From Wuchereria bancrofti (taxonomy: Eukaryota; Nematoda; Chromadorea; Rhabditida; Onchocercidae), in assembly GCA_005281725.1 (NCBI GenBank), contig SSBO01000007.1:1804402-1868401 (forward strand): a stretch of DNA of 64,000 nucleotides, in the 5' to 3' direction. This document shows positions 27,890 to 38,925 of this stretch, piece by piece. A model generated the notes under the pieces. That model was given only the letters and a program-made list of their open reading frames with translations, ran no database searches and was not told where the DNA came from. The first letter of the stretch is position 1. Each line of letters opens with the position of its first letter. The translations under genes and the position numbers were made by a program.

Positions 27890-28096
27890 TACTATGATCC
27901 AGCAAGTGTTGACTCCATTCCCGCAATTAACTGGAAGTAATCATAAAATCTTCGCCAAAAATTTTCTTATAAAAAAAGTACTTCTCAATGCACATTGAAA
28001 AAACACTACGTAAAGCATTAATCTTTAAAAAAAAAAAAAAAAATAACAGCATAAATAACCCCACTACCATGAAACTTGATCTCAACCAAAATTTAG

Positions 28097-28405
28097 AAGC
28101 AGAATATACTGCAGGATGATAGTCCCACGTTTAATATCGAGAAGTTAGCCAACATCGCCCTCACTAGTGGGACAATACCTAAGTTTATTTCCTATAGCTT
28201 AGGCATAATCCTGCATTTACTTCTGTTACCTTTAAGGAAGATGCACGTGCAGAATGACTTCATGATGATTTCATATGCAGAATCTCTGTTTCACTGCTGT
28301 AGTTTGTACATTATAAAAGATTTTGAGAAAAATGGCGTACTAGAAATGCTAAGCCATGATGAACTCAAAAATTTCTCAAACTTCATCACAGAATCTTTAA
28401 ATTGA
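28097..28405 (+). CDS. Unassigned open exon, ~102 codons, ending in TGA
   Basis: A stop-to-stop plus-strand frame with few early Met codons. A good acceptor (tatactgcag) precedes 28115. The product has a hydrophobic stretch (GIILHLLLLPL), a Cys pair (HCCSLYIIKDFEKNG) and an amphipathic end (LSHDELKNFSNFITESL). The composition looks coding, but I recognise no family. It sits 5' of ANKFY1 on the opposite strand. It could be the last exon of a gene whose 5' exons lie in ANKFY1 introns, a single-exon gene from the ATG at 28241 (54 residues), or a decayed fragment. It overlaps the inverted repeats at 28110-28215. Confidence 0.35.
   Translation, partial: KQNILQDDSPTFNIEKLANIALTSGTIPKFISYSLGIILHLLLLPLRKMHVQNDFMMISYAESLFHCCSLYIIKDFEKNGVLEMLSHDELKNFSNFITESLN
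28110..28215. repeat. Three nested or adjacent inverted repeats (three-way-junction fold)
   Basis: The outer arms tgcaggat (28110-28117) and atcctgca (28208-28215) enclose two further pairs: gtcccac/gtgggac (28122-28128, 28167-28173) and cctaag/cttagg (28178-28183, 28198-28203). Together they could fold into a three-way junction in either strand's RNA. The arms are short, so chance is possible, and the same bases are open in a coding frame. Confidence 0.4.
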
Positions 28406-29228
28406 TAGGAAAAGCAAGAAAGTGACTGCTGTACAGTTTAAACAGCAAAATGAGTAACGTTCATAATAAGAGGTATCTTATTTGCACTGTCATATGCAAC
28501 CAACAAAGAGATACAAAAATGCAAAGAACAAATCAAAGAGACGCAATAAACAGAATCACATGAAGCAAGTGAATTTTTCAAATAAACCAGTCAATACAAA
28601 TATTCCGTACTTCAACACCATTTTTCAATAACCGCAATTAACTTCATGGCAAAACAAGCATGGAATTCTAAATGCTATTAGATTCATAAATAAAACCGGT
28701 GGAAAAAAAAAACAACATAATGCATTACAGAATGTTACATGCTAATGAAGAAGATATATGTATAATGCCAACTACACAGTGATGTGAATAAAGGTCAATA
28801 AAATAATAACAATCCGAAAGTCCAGTTCACCATTTACTTTTTTTCAGTACGTCAGAGAAGGCCAAGAGAACAAAACCGAATATTCATAAATAACACTGGG
28901 AAAGATCTGCGCAGAGGGGATGACAAAAAGATAAACGAAATCACAATATTATTGATAAAGTGTAACGATACTACAAAAAGTAGCAGGCTTTTAATCAATT
29001 TAAAAATTTTCACTTCACAGAAAAAGAAACTGTGTCTTGTTTTTTGGGCAAACATGTTTGGCGATGAGGAAAAATCAATGACACTTAACCAAATGAAACA
29101 ATGACTACAAAATAGTACGAAATGAGCTTAACATAGATGAACTTGAATTGAAAATTACTTTATGCGGAGATATTTTTCAAAAATGTATTTTTCCCTACCA
29201 CAGTGATAAAACTACGTAGCAGAATATA
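28406..29228. other. Intergenic between FAAH-like gene 3' end and ANKFY1
   Basis: AT-rich spacer. The minus-strand frame at 28852-29055 is hydrophobic but lies in the FAAH 3' flank, starts without context and has no splice partner. I see no supported feature. Confidence 0.5.
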
Positions 29229-32200
29229 TTATGTATTCAAAGGTCTCCAGCCACCAAATCCTTTCTCCAAATCTTGAGCCACTACTGCCAACAAAGAATC
29301 AGATCCTGGTGCACCGATAACTTGTATACCAAGCGGAATATTATGACTGTTCAAACCCACTGGACATTGCACAGCTGGCAGAGCCAATGTATTCCAGAGA
29401 GCAGTGTAAGCGAAATTTAATGGAGTAAAAAGGGGTTGGTGATGATAAGGTGCCTCAGTTGGAAATGATGGGAACAGTAAGATACCATTATCTGATAAAA
29501 GTTGTTCAACTTCCCGACTTAACCGATCTCGTTGATTCCTTAGCTGAAAAGAACTGTTTTGAAAACAAAAATAATTTGCACTTAAAATAATTCATACAAG
29601 TATTACGCTTTATTTTAGTAAGTTGTAATATAAGTTCCCAAGAACCTTCCCAATGACCACTAATAATCATGAATTAAATTGACACACCTTTTGTTTTTGT
29701 TTTTCATTGAATGGTGCAAAATGTTCGTCCACAATTCCAGTAATAATAGCTGGCAATGTATGTACTGATTTGCCCATTAGCCATTTGAATAATTCAACAA
29801 AACAATTTATATTCATCTAGAAATGTGACAAATTCAAAAAAAGCAAAAAAGAAAGAAAAATTATATATATATATATATATGATTTACCAATTATCAATTA
29901 GAAATTCAAATCCTTTCATTTTTTACTTGAAAAATAAATACATATGGTACGATTTAGGAATACCTTAAACAATAGCAGTAAAGGAATGAAGCAATGTGTG
30001 TTTTCTAAAACGGAAGAGCGAAGTAATTACAACAGAGAACAAGATAGGACGAAAAATAAGACTTGCCTTCAAATCGGTCATATGCATCGCAAATTTCGGA
30101 GCATCTGCAACATCCATACTTGTTAGGAAAAATTCAAGCGCGTAATGAACAAGTGGTGGGTCTATACGAACAGCGCATAGATTATATTTAATTTCAAAAT
30201 AGCGAACCACCTAAAATAAAAGCTCGAGTTTTACAAATGCATTGTTCACTCACATTACCAAAGTTTTCAGATATTCGTTCACGTTAAACGCCATTTCCTT
30301 ATCCTTCTATTTAAAGAGCATTATGCGGAAGGAAGCAAAGGAAAGCTAAAACTAAAGAAGGAAATAAACAATTAGCAAAGAATTAAACGAAAACATCTAC
30401 ATCCACATTAACTACATGAACTGTTTTCATTTAATTCGATGAAATTCAGACAGCATATATTATATTACAATGTATATTCTCCAAACATCGACTTCATGGC
30501 GTACTATATCACTTTGTAAGTGTATAAATTTTGGTTCATAAGAAGTAAATGTTTCTAATCCAATCATTAAAACTACTTTCTTTCTTTAGTGCTTGCAAAG
30601 CTTCTTTATTCACATCTTGTACCAAAGGTGTCTTCAGGCCTTCCATATAGAAAATGCGCATTTTTTTCATATTAAACGGAGCATCCATTTGTAATAAATT
30701 CGTGCCTTCACTTCCCGCAAAAACCTATATTTTAAATCATTAAAATACCAAGAAAATTCTGAAACATGAAAGACAAAAATCATGAGAAAAAGTCAACAAG
30801 ATATGTAGAACAAACCCTCAACAAAATAGATAAATCTTCCGCGTAACGACACATAGGACCAATTAGCAGCATCTTCTCAGTACGATAACCATTCAGGTGT
30901 GGCAAATGTCCTTCTAGTGGTACCAAACCTAAACATGACTGAAATGTTTCAGAATTGCGAAAGACGTAAATGAATTTTAATTATTTATTGTTTTAGTTAA
31001 GAATTATCAACTTTTAACTGAATATCAGAAAGATTTGAAGTTTTGCACAATTGAATATATAACTGAACAAAAGGCTAGGTAGCTTGATATTGCAAAACAT
31101 TCCAATTTCAACACCACAAAGTAAAAATGAAATTTAATTATTATTTTAGTTAAGAATTATTAACTTTTATTAAAAAAGACTTTAAAAGAATTAAAAATAT
31201 AAAAAAAGAAATCACAAAATAAAGCCAAAAAGGAAAACATGCCCGGAGTAGGTTTGAGACCGAAAATTCCGTTAAAATAACAAGGCATACGAATTGAGCC
31301 AGCAATATCACTACCAATACCGATTACTGAACCTGCAGCAGAAATTAATGCAGCTTCTCCACCACTACTACCGCCAGATATTCGTCTACTATCATACGGG
31401 TTTCGGGTACGACCATAGACAACATTCACTGATTCCCACCACATGCATACTTCTGGAACATTAGTCACTGCAAGAAGGACTGCACCGGCATCTTTCATCC
31501 TATAAAGAAGAGTAGAAAAAGTTTAAAATGCAATAATAAAAAAAATCTTTAAGTGGAAAGAATAAATAAGATGACTGAAATGATGCCATATTACTCTTCG
31601 TTATGGCTGTTTAACTAAAAATGATGTATGCTGAATTACTGAAAACTAAGTGTGAAGAAGGATTCGAACTAATTATTAAAGTGAAAGAACCTTTGCACAA
31701 CGATGGCATCTTTGTTACTTACAGACTTTTTCCGATATGAGATTCCAACAGTGCAGTACAAACCATCCACCTCAATGGAATCCTTCAAAGTAAAAGGTAC
31801 ACCAAGCAATGGCTTCCTTACAGCAAGCTGAAAACAATCGCTATTTATCTAAATTCTTTCCTATTTATACAACTTTATCTTAAGAATATTCTTAGCTGGA
31901 AAAAAAAATTTCTGTTCAAAAACGCAATAGTTTTAAGAAAAAACTTCACCAACATCTTAATTTTAGCAGCACTATGAAGACTAATAAAAGAAGTAACATG
32001 AAAGCGTACACTTTTGAAGTCCTCGCTATCAGTGTCAAGACTTCCCAACATTTCATCAATCTCTTGAGCCTTTATTAATGCATCTTTAAAGTTCATCTGA
32101 ACAACTGCATTAATTGTCCCGTTCACTTCTTTGATACGCTTAATGTAAGCTTCAACCAGGCTGAAGCTTGTTATCTAAACACAGCAATGTTTAATTTCGC

Positions 32201-32875
32201 CTTGCAAAATCGTACCGTAATTAAAAACTTTAATTGTTTTGAATATTATATTGGGTACTGTTCATTTCCACAGAAATCTTAATCTTTGCCGATAGAAAGA
32301 TTAAAAACATTTCGTAATCCTGAAATTTACATAACCATGAACTAAAATAAGGCTTAACATATTGTGCCATACTTTATTGCGAAATTTTTTTTCGATTCAT
32401 TTAATTTTTTATGAGAAAATAAGATTACCATGTTAAATCAATCACGAAGTGCTGGAAGTAAATCGAGATAATTACTCTTAACTCGCATGGATAAAAGTAT
32501 TAAAATAGACAATGACATACGCAGACATACCTAGTTAATTATTATATTTTAATAACTGGGGTCTTCCTATATGTAATGTTTTACAAAAAAACATATGGTT
32601 AATAGTAATAAAAATGCTCAACTATTTCAAATTTTTGTTACCTTTCGATTTCGAATCATTTGCGCAGCTTGCGTGGCACTAATTGTGAGTAGTTTATCTC
32701 GTGGCGCACTGATCACCTTTCTTGACAAAAAATGATAGATGAAAGTGAAAAAGCAACAAACAAGAGTGAAATATATTCTTGAAATTACTGTGAATAATGG
32801 CTTCAACGTCTTCATAACGGTTACTAACATATTTGTCGTGCGACCTGCAATGTTCTTTCTTCTGTTTTGTTTCAT
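29229..32875 (-). CDS. Fatty-acid amide hydrolase-like amidase (amidase signature family)
   Basis: Membrane-anchored serine hydrolase expected to cleave fatty-acid amides such as N-acylethanolamines. Exons: 32875-32642, 32174-32010, 31827-31691, 31499-31243, 30928-30816, 30724-~30577, 30210-30067, 29816-29688, 29543-29229. A single N-terminal hydrophobic segment near residues 28-50 would anchor the protein. The Ser-Ser-Lys triad is complete: Lys148 in FTLKDS, Ser223 in SGGSSGGE and the nucleophile Ser247 in SDIAGSIR. The C-terminus GIQVIGAPGSD is typical. It resembles the FAAH2 group. Two introns are GC-AG: after 31243 (donor GCATGT) and after 30067 (donor GCAAGT). The junction between the exon ending near 30577 and the one starting at 30210 shows a phase conflict I could not solve; a small exon at about 30300-30264 may belong there. 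The first in-frame ATG (32875) is taken as start. Confidence 0.92.
29862..29880. repeat. (TA)n microsatellite in an amidase intron
   Basis: Nineteen bases of uninterrupted alternating T and A within the intron between the exons ending at 30067 and starting at 29816. Confidence 0.9.
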
Positions 32876-33589
32876 TCTTTCGTAGTATATACGTAAGCAA
32901 GAGCCGGAATTGACACACACCAAAAGTGGATAGAAAATTTTTCAGTTAGAATTATAACTACTAACTACTTATCCTTCCCCTTCGAATACCACACAGTTGT
33001 ATCCATTACCGATCTTTTGGATCACTTTCAAAAGTTATATAAGAGTCCAACCCTGGATACCCAGTCACTCGTGCGATTAATCATTGAGCGGGCGTTTTAA
33101 AATGTGCTAATTGATCGACCGGTGTACTTCGCGATTTTTTGACGCCGTTTTCAAAATTTCATTTCGAGATATAAAATTAAGTTTGAAGCTTTGTTTTTGT
33201 AAATTTATGAAATGACTTGAAGTGCTTGGGAGAATGATAATGTAGATACACATTTCACTGATCATTGTTCTTCTTTCGTACTTAGTAAGAGAAACTTTAA
33301 ATTTGAGCTAGCTAAAATTTAAAAAGTGAAAATTCATATGAAACTCACTCCTGTACCAAGATCTTAACCAGACAGATTAGATGGAATACCACACAGATTG
33401 CGCATTCAACCACTCATTTTTGTCGAAATAACCAAGGGTGAGTTTAAAAATTTGAAAATTTAATAATATATAGATACTGCCCAATAAGTGTAATAAATGA
33501 TTTGCAAATTTTAATTTAACAATTTAACCTTATCTTACCTGACTCATTCCTCACTTTTGATATTGATGAAGAGAGAAAGGTGGTTGAGT
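32876..33589. other. Intergenic, upstream of the amidase gene
   Basis: Should hold the amidase promoter and trans-splice acceptor. No coding signal or family motif seen on either strand. Confidence 0.5.
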
Positions 33590-33590
33590 A

Positions 33591-33985
33591 GTACTTCAAT
33601 TCTATAACTGTATTGGATACGATACTGGCTATTGCATTCATTGTTTTCATACGGTTTCTATTTGGTTGGCGTGAAATTCATCCTAACAGCTCTACCGAAG
33701 TAAGCTGGCCATGTATCGTTTATCTTTTGGTACTAAATAAACAAATCATTGATGATCTCTCATCTGTTGTGTAATTTCTGATTATCAATTTAAGCCCATT
33801 TTATCCCTCCACCATAATACATGGAGTTTTCTTTTCCGGAAATGATTCAGATGTTTTCGTTAAGGAACGAGATAGAATGATATATGAGCTATTTAAAAGG
33901 TCCGATAGAAACTTAAGTCTGTGGTCCAAAAATGAATTTTTGATTAAAATGCTTAAGGAATTCTTGTTAGATAAGTGGGTATTTT
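33591..33985 (+). CDS. Possible coding exons of a small membrane protein (uncertain)
   Basis: A hydrophobic exon-like segment at about 33591-33707 ends at a GTAAGC donor, followed by an open frame at about 33796-33984 after an AATTTAAG acceptor. Read in one frame, the first segment is preceded by a proper AG and encodes a helix (ILAIAFIVFIRFLFG). Read in another frame it vaguely resembles the TB2/DP1/HVA22 (REEP) fold and joins in phase to the second segment (VFVKERDRMIYELFKR), but that frame has no AG acceptor. The two readings are incompatible and I cannot choose. It may be the 5' part of the gene at 34169. Confidence 0.25.
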
Positions 33986-34168
33986 AAGAATGCTTCCTGC
34001 AGTAATGTGCTAGGAGGACAGGAGAAAAAAGAGGCCTGGAAAGACAACAGAAGAAAGAGAATGCCTATATATATGTACTGCATGCAAAGTATTTTAGACA
34101 AATTCACTGGAAACTGGAAGTGTTACATCTATTTCAAATTTCAAATCTACATTTGAGAAAGAAAAAGT

Positions 34169-35305
34169 ATGAATGCTCAGAATTTGCAAATAAATAGTAG
34201 CCAGATATCCGGCATGGACATTGTGCGCACAGAAAATTCGTGGAAGTCGAATGAAATTTCTTCAACTCAAGATTCTGATATGAACGGTAGTCCTGTGGTT
34301 TGGAAAAATAGTCCAGTGACTCAAGAATCACAAAGCACACAGAATTCAACAACAGTCGAGGAGGAGGATGATTATTCGTTTGCAAGAATAGATATGAAGA
34401 GTAAATCAATATACTTCTCAGATCCAGTCTCCAGCGAGTACCATTTGAAAGTTTTAAGCTCTGTAGAATGTAGAACTCCATCAACAAGTTTACAAAATCA
34501 GTCGGTAGATGAAATATTATCAGGAGATGCTTTATCTGGCATGTCCAGTTTACTATCACTGGAAACCGGGATTACTGTGACGGATATGACCGCGGAGGTG
34601 CCAACTGTGCCAAGAACTACATCAGTTTTTGAACTGGATAATCTGCTGGAGGTAGACTGTCCAGAAACTGAAGACAAGATAGGATCAGCACAAGATAATA
34701 CGCTGATGTTAAAAAGCAAAACTGCAACAAATGGTAGTTCTGAAGTAGATTTGAAGACCGAATATTCCATAACAGAGCTTAAATCGAGTGATACCGTATC
34801 AATAATGATGGACACTAATACTGATGCAATTATGCAGACTGATTCTACATCTGGTTATAAAAAATGTCTTTCTAATAATTATTCCGAGTTCGCTATCACG
34901 GAAGCAACACAGCAAAAGAAACTGGACGAAATCGCCACTGCTGAGGTATAATTTATAAAACATCTAATCTTGTCGACAATTGAATTTTCTCTCCTGTGTT
35001 ACTCCATAGCAGTGCACAAATGCATACGAAATGAAATTTAGTCTTAATTCAGGATAATATTAGTTTCATTTAAAAAAGTTCCTTAAAACTGAATTTTTTA
35101 AAACTTCATCAGATGATAACCAATTTTAAGTATTTGATTCTCTCCCTTCTTTTTAGAACCATCTACAAAATTTCGAAGTTTCAATTTTTTCTAGATATCA
35201 TTGCTTTTTTATCATCAGGAAGTAAGCAGTTTGTCTGGTACACTTATCACTATTGATTACGAACCAGTGATAACTGAATTGGAAACTTACTTAAACACAA
35301 ACTAG
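34169..35305 (+). CDS. Acidic Ser/Thr-rich protein of unknown function, 287 residues
   Basis: Exon 1, 34169-34945, is a long uninterrupted 259-codon exon, the longest coding exon in the window. It ends at GAG/GTATAA. Exon 2, 35220-35305, follows a TTATCATCAG acceptor in phase 0 and ends in TAG (SGTLITIDYEPVITELETYL). The product is rich in Ser, Thr, Glu and Asp, with no signal peptide, membrane segment or known domain. Patches such as TSVFELDNLLEVDCPETED could be short linear interaction motifs in a disordered protein. The opposite strand is also open over parts of it, but without splice logic. Upstream exons are possible, because the frame is open for 11 bp before the ATG with an AG in range. 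Confidence 0.6.
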
Positions 35306-38300
35306 AAGTACGAGTAAATGAAAATGAAGCAAAGAAACTATACTAAAAAATTTTTCGAATAAATGAAGGAAGTTTGATTTTACTACTCATATGTATGACT
35401 TTACTGCTAATGTTTGTGATCTTACTACTGATATCAGTTTTTAAACAAAATCTGATGAGTATAATAAAATTATTTTAGCCATAATTTACCATTTTATTAT
35501 AATTGATGAAAAATGAAGGAAAAAGGGCATATTAGCTTAAGTTAGATGAATTTCTTTAAGTTCGAGTTACAAATCTTTGAATGTTATCATGAAATAATTT
35601 ACTGAGTACTCTTAATAATATTAATGATAACACAATCCTCATATCATCGATATTCAGTTCCCAATAGTTGCGTGATTTACTGTTTCTTAAATCGACCATA
35701 TAGTACGTCTTTAAGAAGTAGCTTCCCTATTTTTATGCTCTGAAATATTAAAATCATCTAATTATTATAAAGAATAAAGACTGAATTTTTAAATTCTTCA
35801 GTAAAAAAAATTCTGTTTACTTAGTCTAATTGAAGAGGTTTCATTTCTTTGTCAGTAAGTCACTAATAGCTTTTAATGAGAAAAGAGCATTTTTTTAAAA
35901 AAATATTACCTTCGATTTTTTGTATATCTAGAAATATTCACTATTTCTACAGAATATGCACTATCTACAAATATTCTGTCTACTATTTACAGAATCAATA
36001 CTTTCATGATATTTATGATACGTGATATGAAGTAGAAAACTTTACGCGTGAATTTTGCAAAAAGTTATTTTATTCCTACTTAGGACCAAGTCGGATGCTT
36101 CCCATTATGTTCATGGTAAATTTACAGAAAATTAGGATGAATTTCGTAAAGTAAACGAAGCAGAAGATCACATAAATACAATAAATTTAACTTCATTACT
36201 TTGGAAAAAATTTCCACTTGAACTTGAACTAGTACATTCCTTAAATAGGCATAATTTCTATTCTAATCCATCTAACCGTGCTGAAATAATTGTGCTATCC
36301 AATTATAGGCATCCTTTGTGATGCTTAGCAAATGTTAAAGTAAGTACCAATGAGACATTTTCTATTAAATTTGATAAATTATAAAAATTGTTTGGCACAT
36401 TCCAGATTAGAAAGACGTATGATCTGTTTCAGTTCTAAATTCATTTCATCTCTTAATATTTCATATACTCTGAAGTTACTAGCTCAATTTAGCACATATG
36501 AAAATTTTGGTAACTGATAGTGGGAAGGTTTGTAAAATAAGCATAACACAAAGAAACAGTAAGGTGTTCCGATACTTTGCAGAAGCATGATAAGAATGAA
36601 GTTTCATCTTAGAATTTTGGGTGGAAAAAAGCTGTCTAAGAAAATCTTAACTAGTTGCTTCCGGTTGTGTTGATACACGAAGAAACGAGTTATCTTGGCA
36701 GCTACTTTACAAGATACACCAGCAAAGTTGACAGCATTCTCACAAAGGGAAAAGTCAAATATTGAAATGTTGCTTGATCTTAGTAAAGATAAAACACTTT
36801 ATATGGCCTGTCGTGACTGCAAAAAAATGGAAGTTGTAGAAAGATTTTCCACATTTTCCTTTATTTTCTATCTTCTTTTCTGCCTATAAAAGCTGATATA
36901 TATCTTATACATTTGAAACAAGTCATAAAGAGTATAATTCTACAGAATGATCAAAGTCCAGTACTTGGAACAAGTAGATCATTTCGGTCATTTATTTCCC
37001 CATCTACATCTCGAAATCCGTTTTTCATATTACAATTTGAATGACTGACGAAAGTCAGTAAGAAGAAATATGTCTGCAATTGAATATGTTCTTTAAGGCT
37101 TGAATATAGAACAGAAGAAAAATAATCACATTCGGAAACGGATCAAGAGAAGGAAATAACTTTGTGTTGTAAGTAAAGAGTAACATGCGGAACCAACAAG
37201 GAAAGTTTCTGCGCTCATATCAAAATGGGTATATAGATATAATTATGTATAACTTAACTTGAAGCACCTTTGTCAGTTCCAAAAGCTGAAATATGTAAAT
37301 ATTATGATATGACAGCAATGCTCCAGAAATGCTCGGAGTGGAAGCAATTATTCCTGAACAACAATACTTTCTCTTGTATGCCAAGGATAGAAGCTCTTGA
37401 AGATATACAGCAAAAGAGATAGTATACTTAAAGCATCTTAAGTATTGCCTCTGCCAAGCGCAATCGTCGCAAACGTCGATAACAGATCAAAAGCGAAAGA
37501 TATAAGCTAAAAGCTAAAAATATGCGAGTGGTGAAGTTCAATATTACTTTTTTAGAAATGTTTCATTATTTATCGCTTGGATGTTTAACATAAACGCTAA
37601 AGTGATCAACAAAAATAACGATATAAATGACCACAGAATAAGAATAAAAATGGAAAAAAGGATGAAGAGCCTGATGCTTGAAATATTTGACTTCTGTAAA
37701 CAAGTGCTTCACACAATCAATATTGTCGCAAAATGCTTGAAATGTTTTGCTTCGGGTCTTTCCACTGTTTTCAGCTTAAGGCGTTAGCAATTATCGATAT
37801 TTTAGGAGAAAAGATCTTTTATTGAAGTATAAAAAAGAAGGAGAAAAAAAAGAGGGCACATGTAAATACTTGAATTTTCGTTAACTTATAAGCCATTCAT
37901 CGGAAGAGCGGCTAAAAAGATTTCTATCAATTTTTTTATTTGAAAGAAAAATTTTTGATTTTCATTTCTAGCGTACGACAAGCAGATTATTCCTATACCT
38001 TCATTTAATCTTTTTCTTTCTTTTTTAATGTTTCAATGTTTCATTATAGCATAAGTACAAAAAAAGTACCAATGAAGTGAAAAATAAGAAGCAAAAAGGA
38101 ATTAAAACATGAAGAAGATAGAAACAATTAAAGAAGACACGGAAAATTGGAAATGTAGGCGGAAGACGTATTCGTTACTTCGTTATTGAAAAGTGGAGAT
38201 AATGAGGGAATAAATATTTGTTTGTGGTTACATGCAATAAAGTCTTTGATAAGAGATGCTTATTTTGAAAAACCAAACCAAATAGCAGGTCCTCCTACTA

Positions 38301-38307
38301 TATAGTG
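35306..38307. other. 3-kb region with no supported gene
   Basis: Very AT-rich, with many short stops. A plus-strand frame at 36695-36889 (lacking a leading ATG) has coding-like composition up to about 36845 (LLDLSKDKTLYMACRDCKKM) but no clear splice partner or motif. A smaller frame at 37581-37787 is unsupported. Imperfect repeats of ctatttacagaat type occur near 35930-35995. Confidence 0.45.
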
Positions 38308-38571
38308 ATGGGCTATAACACTGAAGAAAAAGTGAGAGGAATTTACGACAAATATAGCCTCAGGCAAGCTGAATTGCTGATCATAGCTGGTCAACATAAC
38401 AAAACAGATTTCCAGTTTAATGAACGTATAGCAACTTTGAAAAGGTTAAGTAGCTAAGGAAGAATTTTAAGCGAATAGTTTGCTTGATTCATGGGTTCAT
38501 TTTAGTAAACTCTTTTTCTCTTCTTTAAAATCACTTTCAGATATGATCAATCCTGGAGAATTACGTTATGA
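38308..38571 (+). CDS. Possible two-exon small protein, 55 residues
   Basis: ATG at 38308 opens a 137-bp exon ending AAAAG/GTTAAG (38444). The next exon after ATCACTTTCAG starts at 38541 and closes with TGA at 38571, in phase. The product is polar and probably helical (KYSLRQAELLIIAGQHNKTD), without a signal peptide or membrane segment. No family is recognised. It is supported only by codon content and splice sites, and it lies convergent to the orphan membrane protein at 38.9-41.2 kb. Confidence 0.3.
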
Positions 38572-38925
38572 GAACAGATATTCATATGAAATTGCATGTT
38601 CCACGCTTTAGCAGATATTCCTAAAAAGATATATTTTAAATATTCCTATCATATAATAAATGATGTTTTGATTTTTTCCTCTTCATTTTCAATTGCCTTA
38701 TCGCAATATGCTTGCCCGTTTGCAGCACAATGATGGTCGAAATGAATCCTGCTGTTTCGGTTGTCATTTGTTTTTGAAATTTAACTATGTTTGGATCAGA
38801 TGACTATACAGTCTTGTTGCGGACGTAAATGTCGATTAGTACTATGTTCATGTATCTGATTTATACGACAAGGCAAGAGAAATGCAGTCCAACCAAACAT
38901 GAGCAATTTTAATTACAGAAATTTA

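Noticed and set aside
31640..31680. B-box-like gttcgaatcc on the minus strand, suggesting a tRNA
   Set aside because: No T-stem pairing or acceptor stem could be formed around it, and it falls within an amidase intron.
34134..34815. Minus-strand ORFs of 141 and 105 codons
   Set aside because: Antisense to the 34169-34945 exon; Ser/Thr-rich codons on the plus strand produce long antisense frames, and no acceptor or donor pairs fit.
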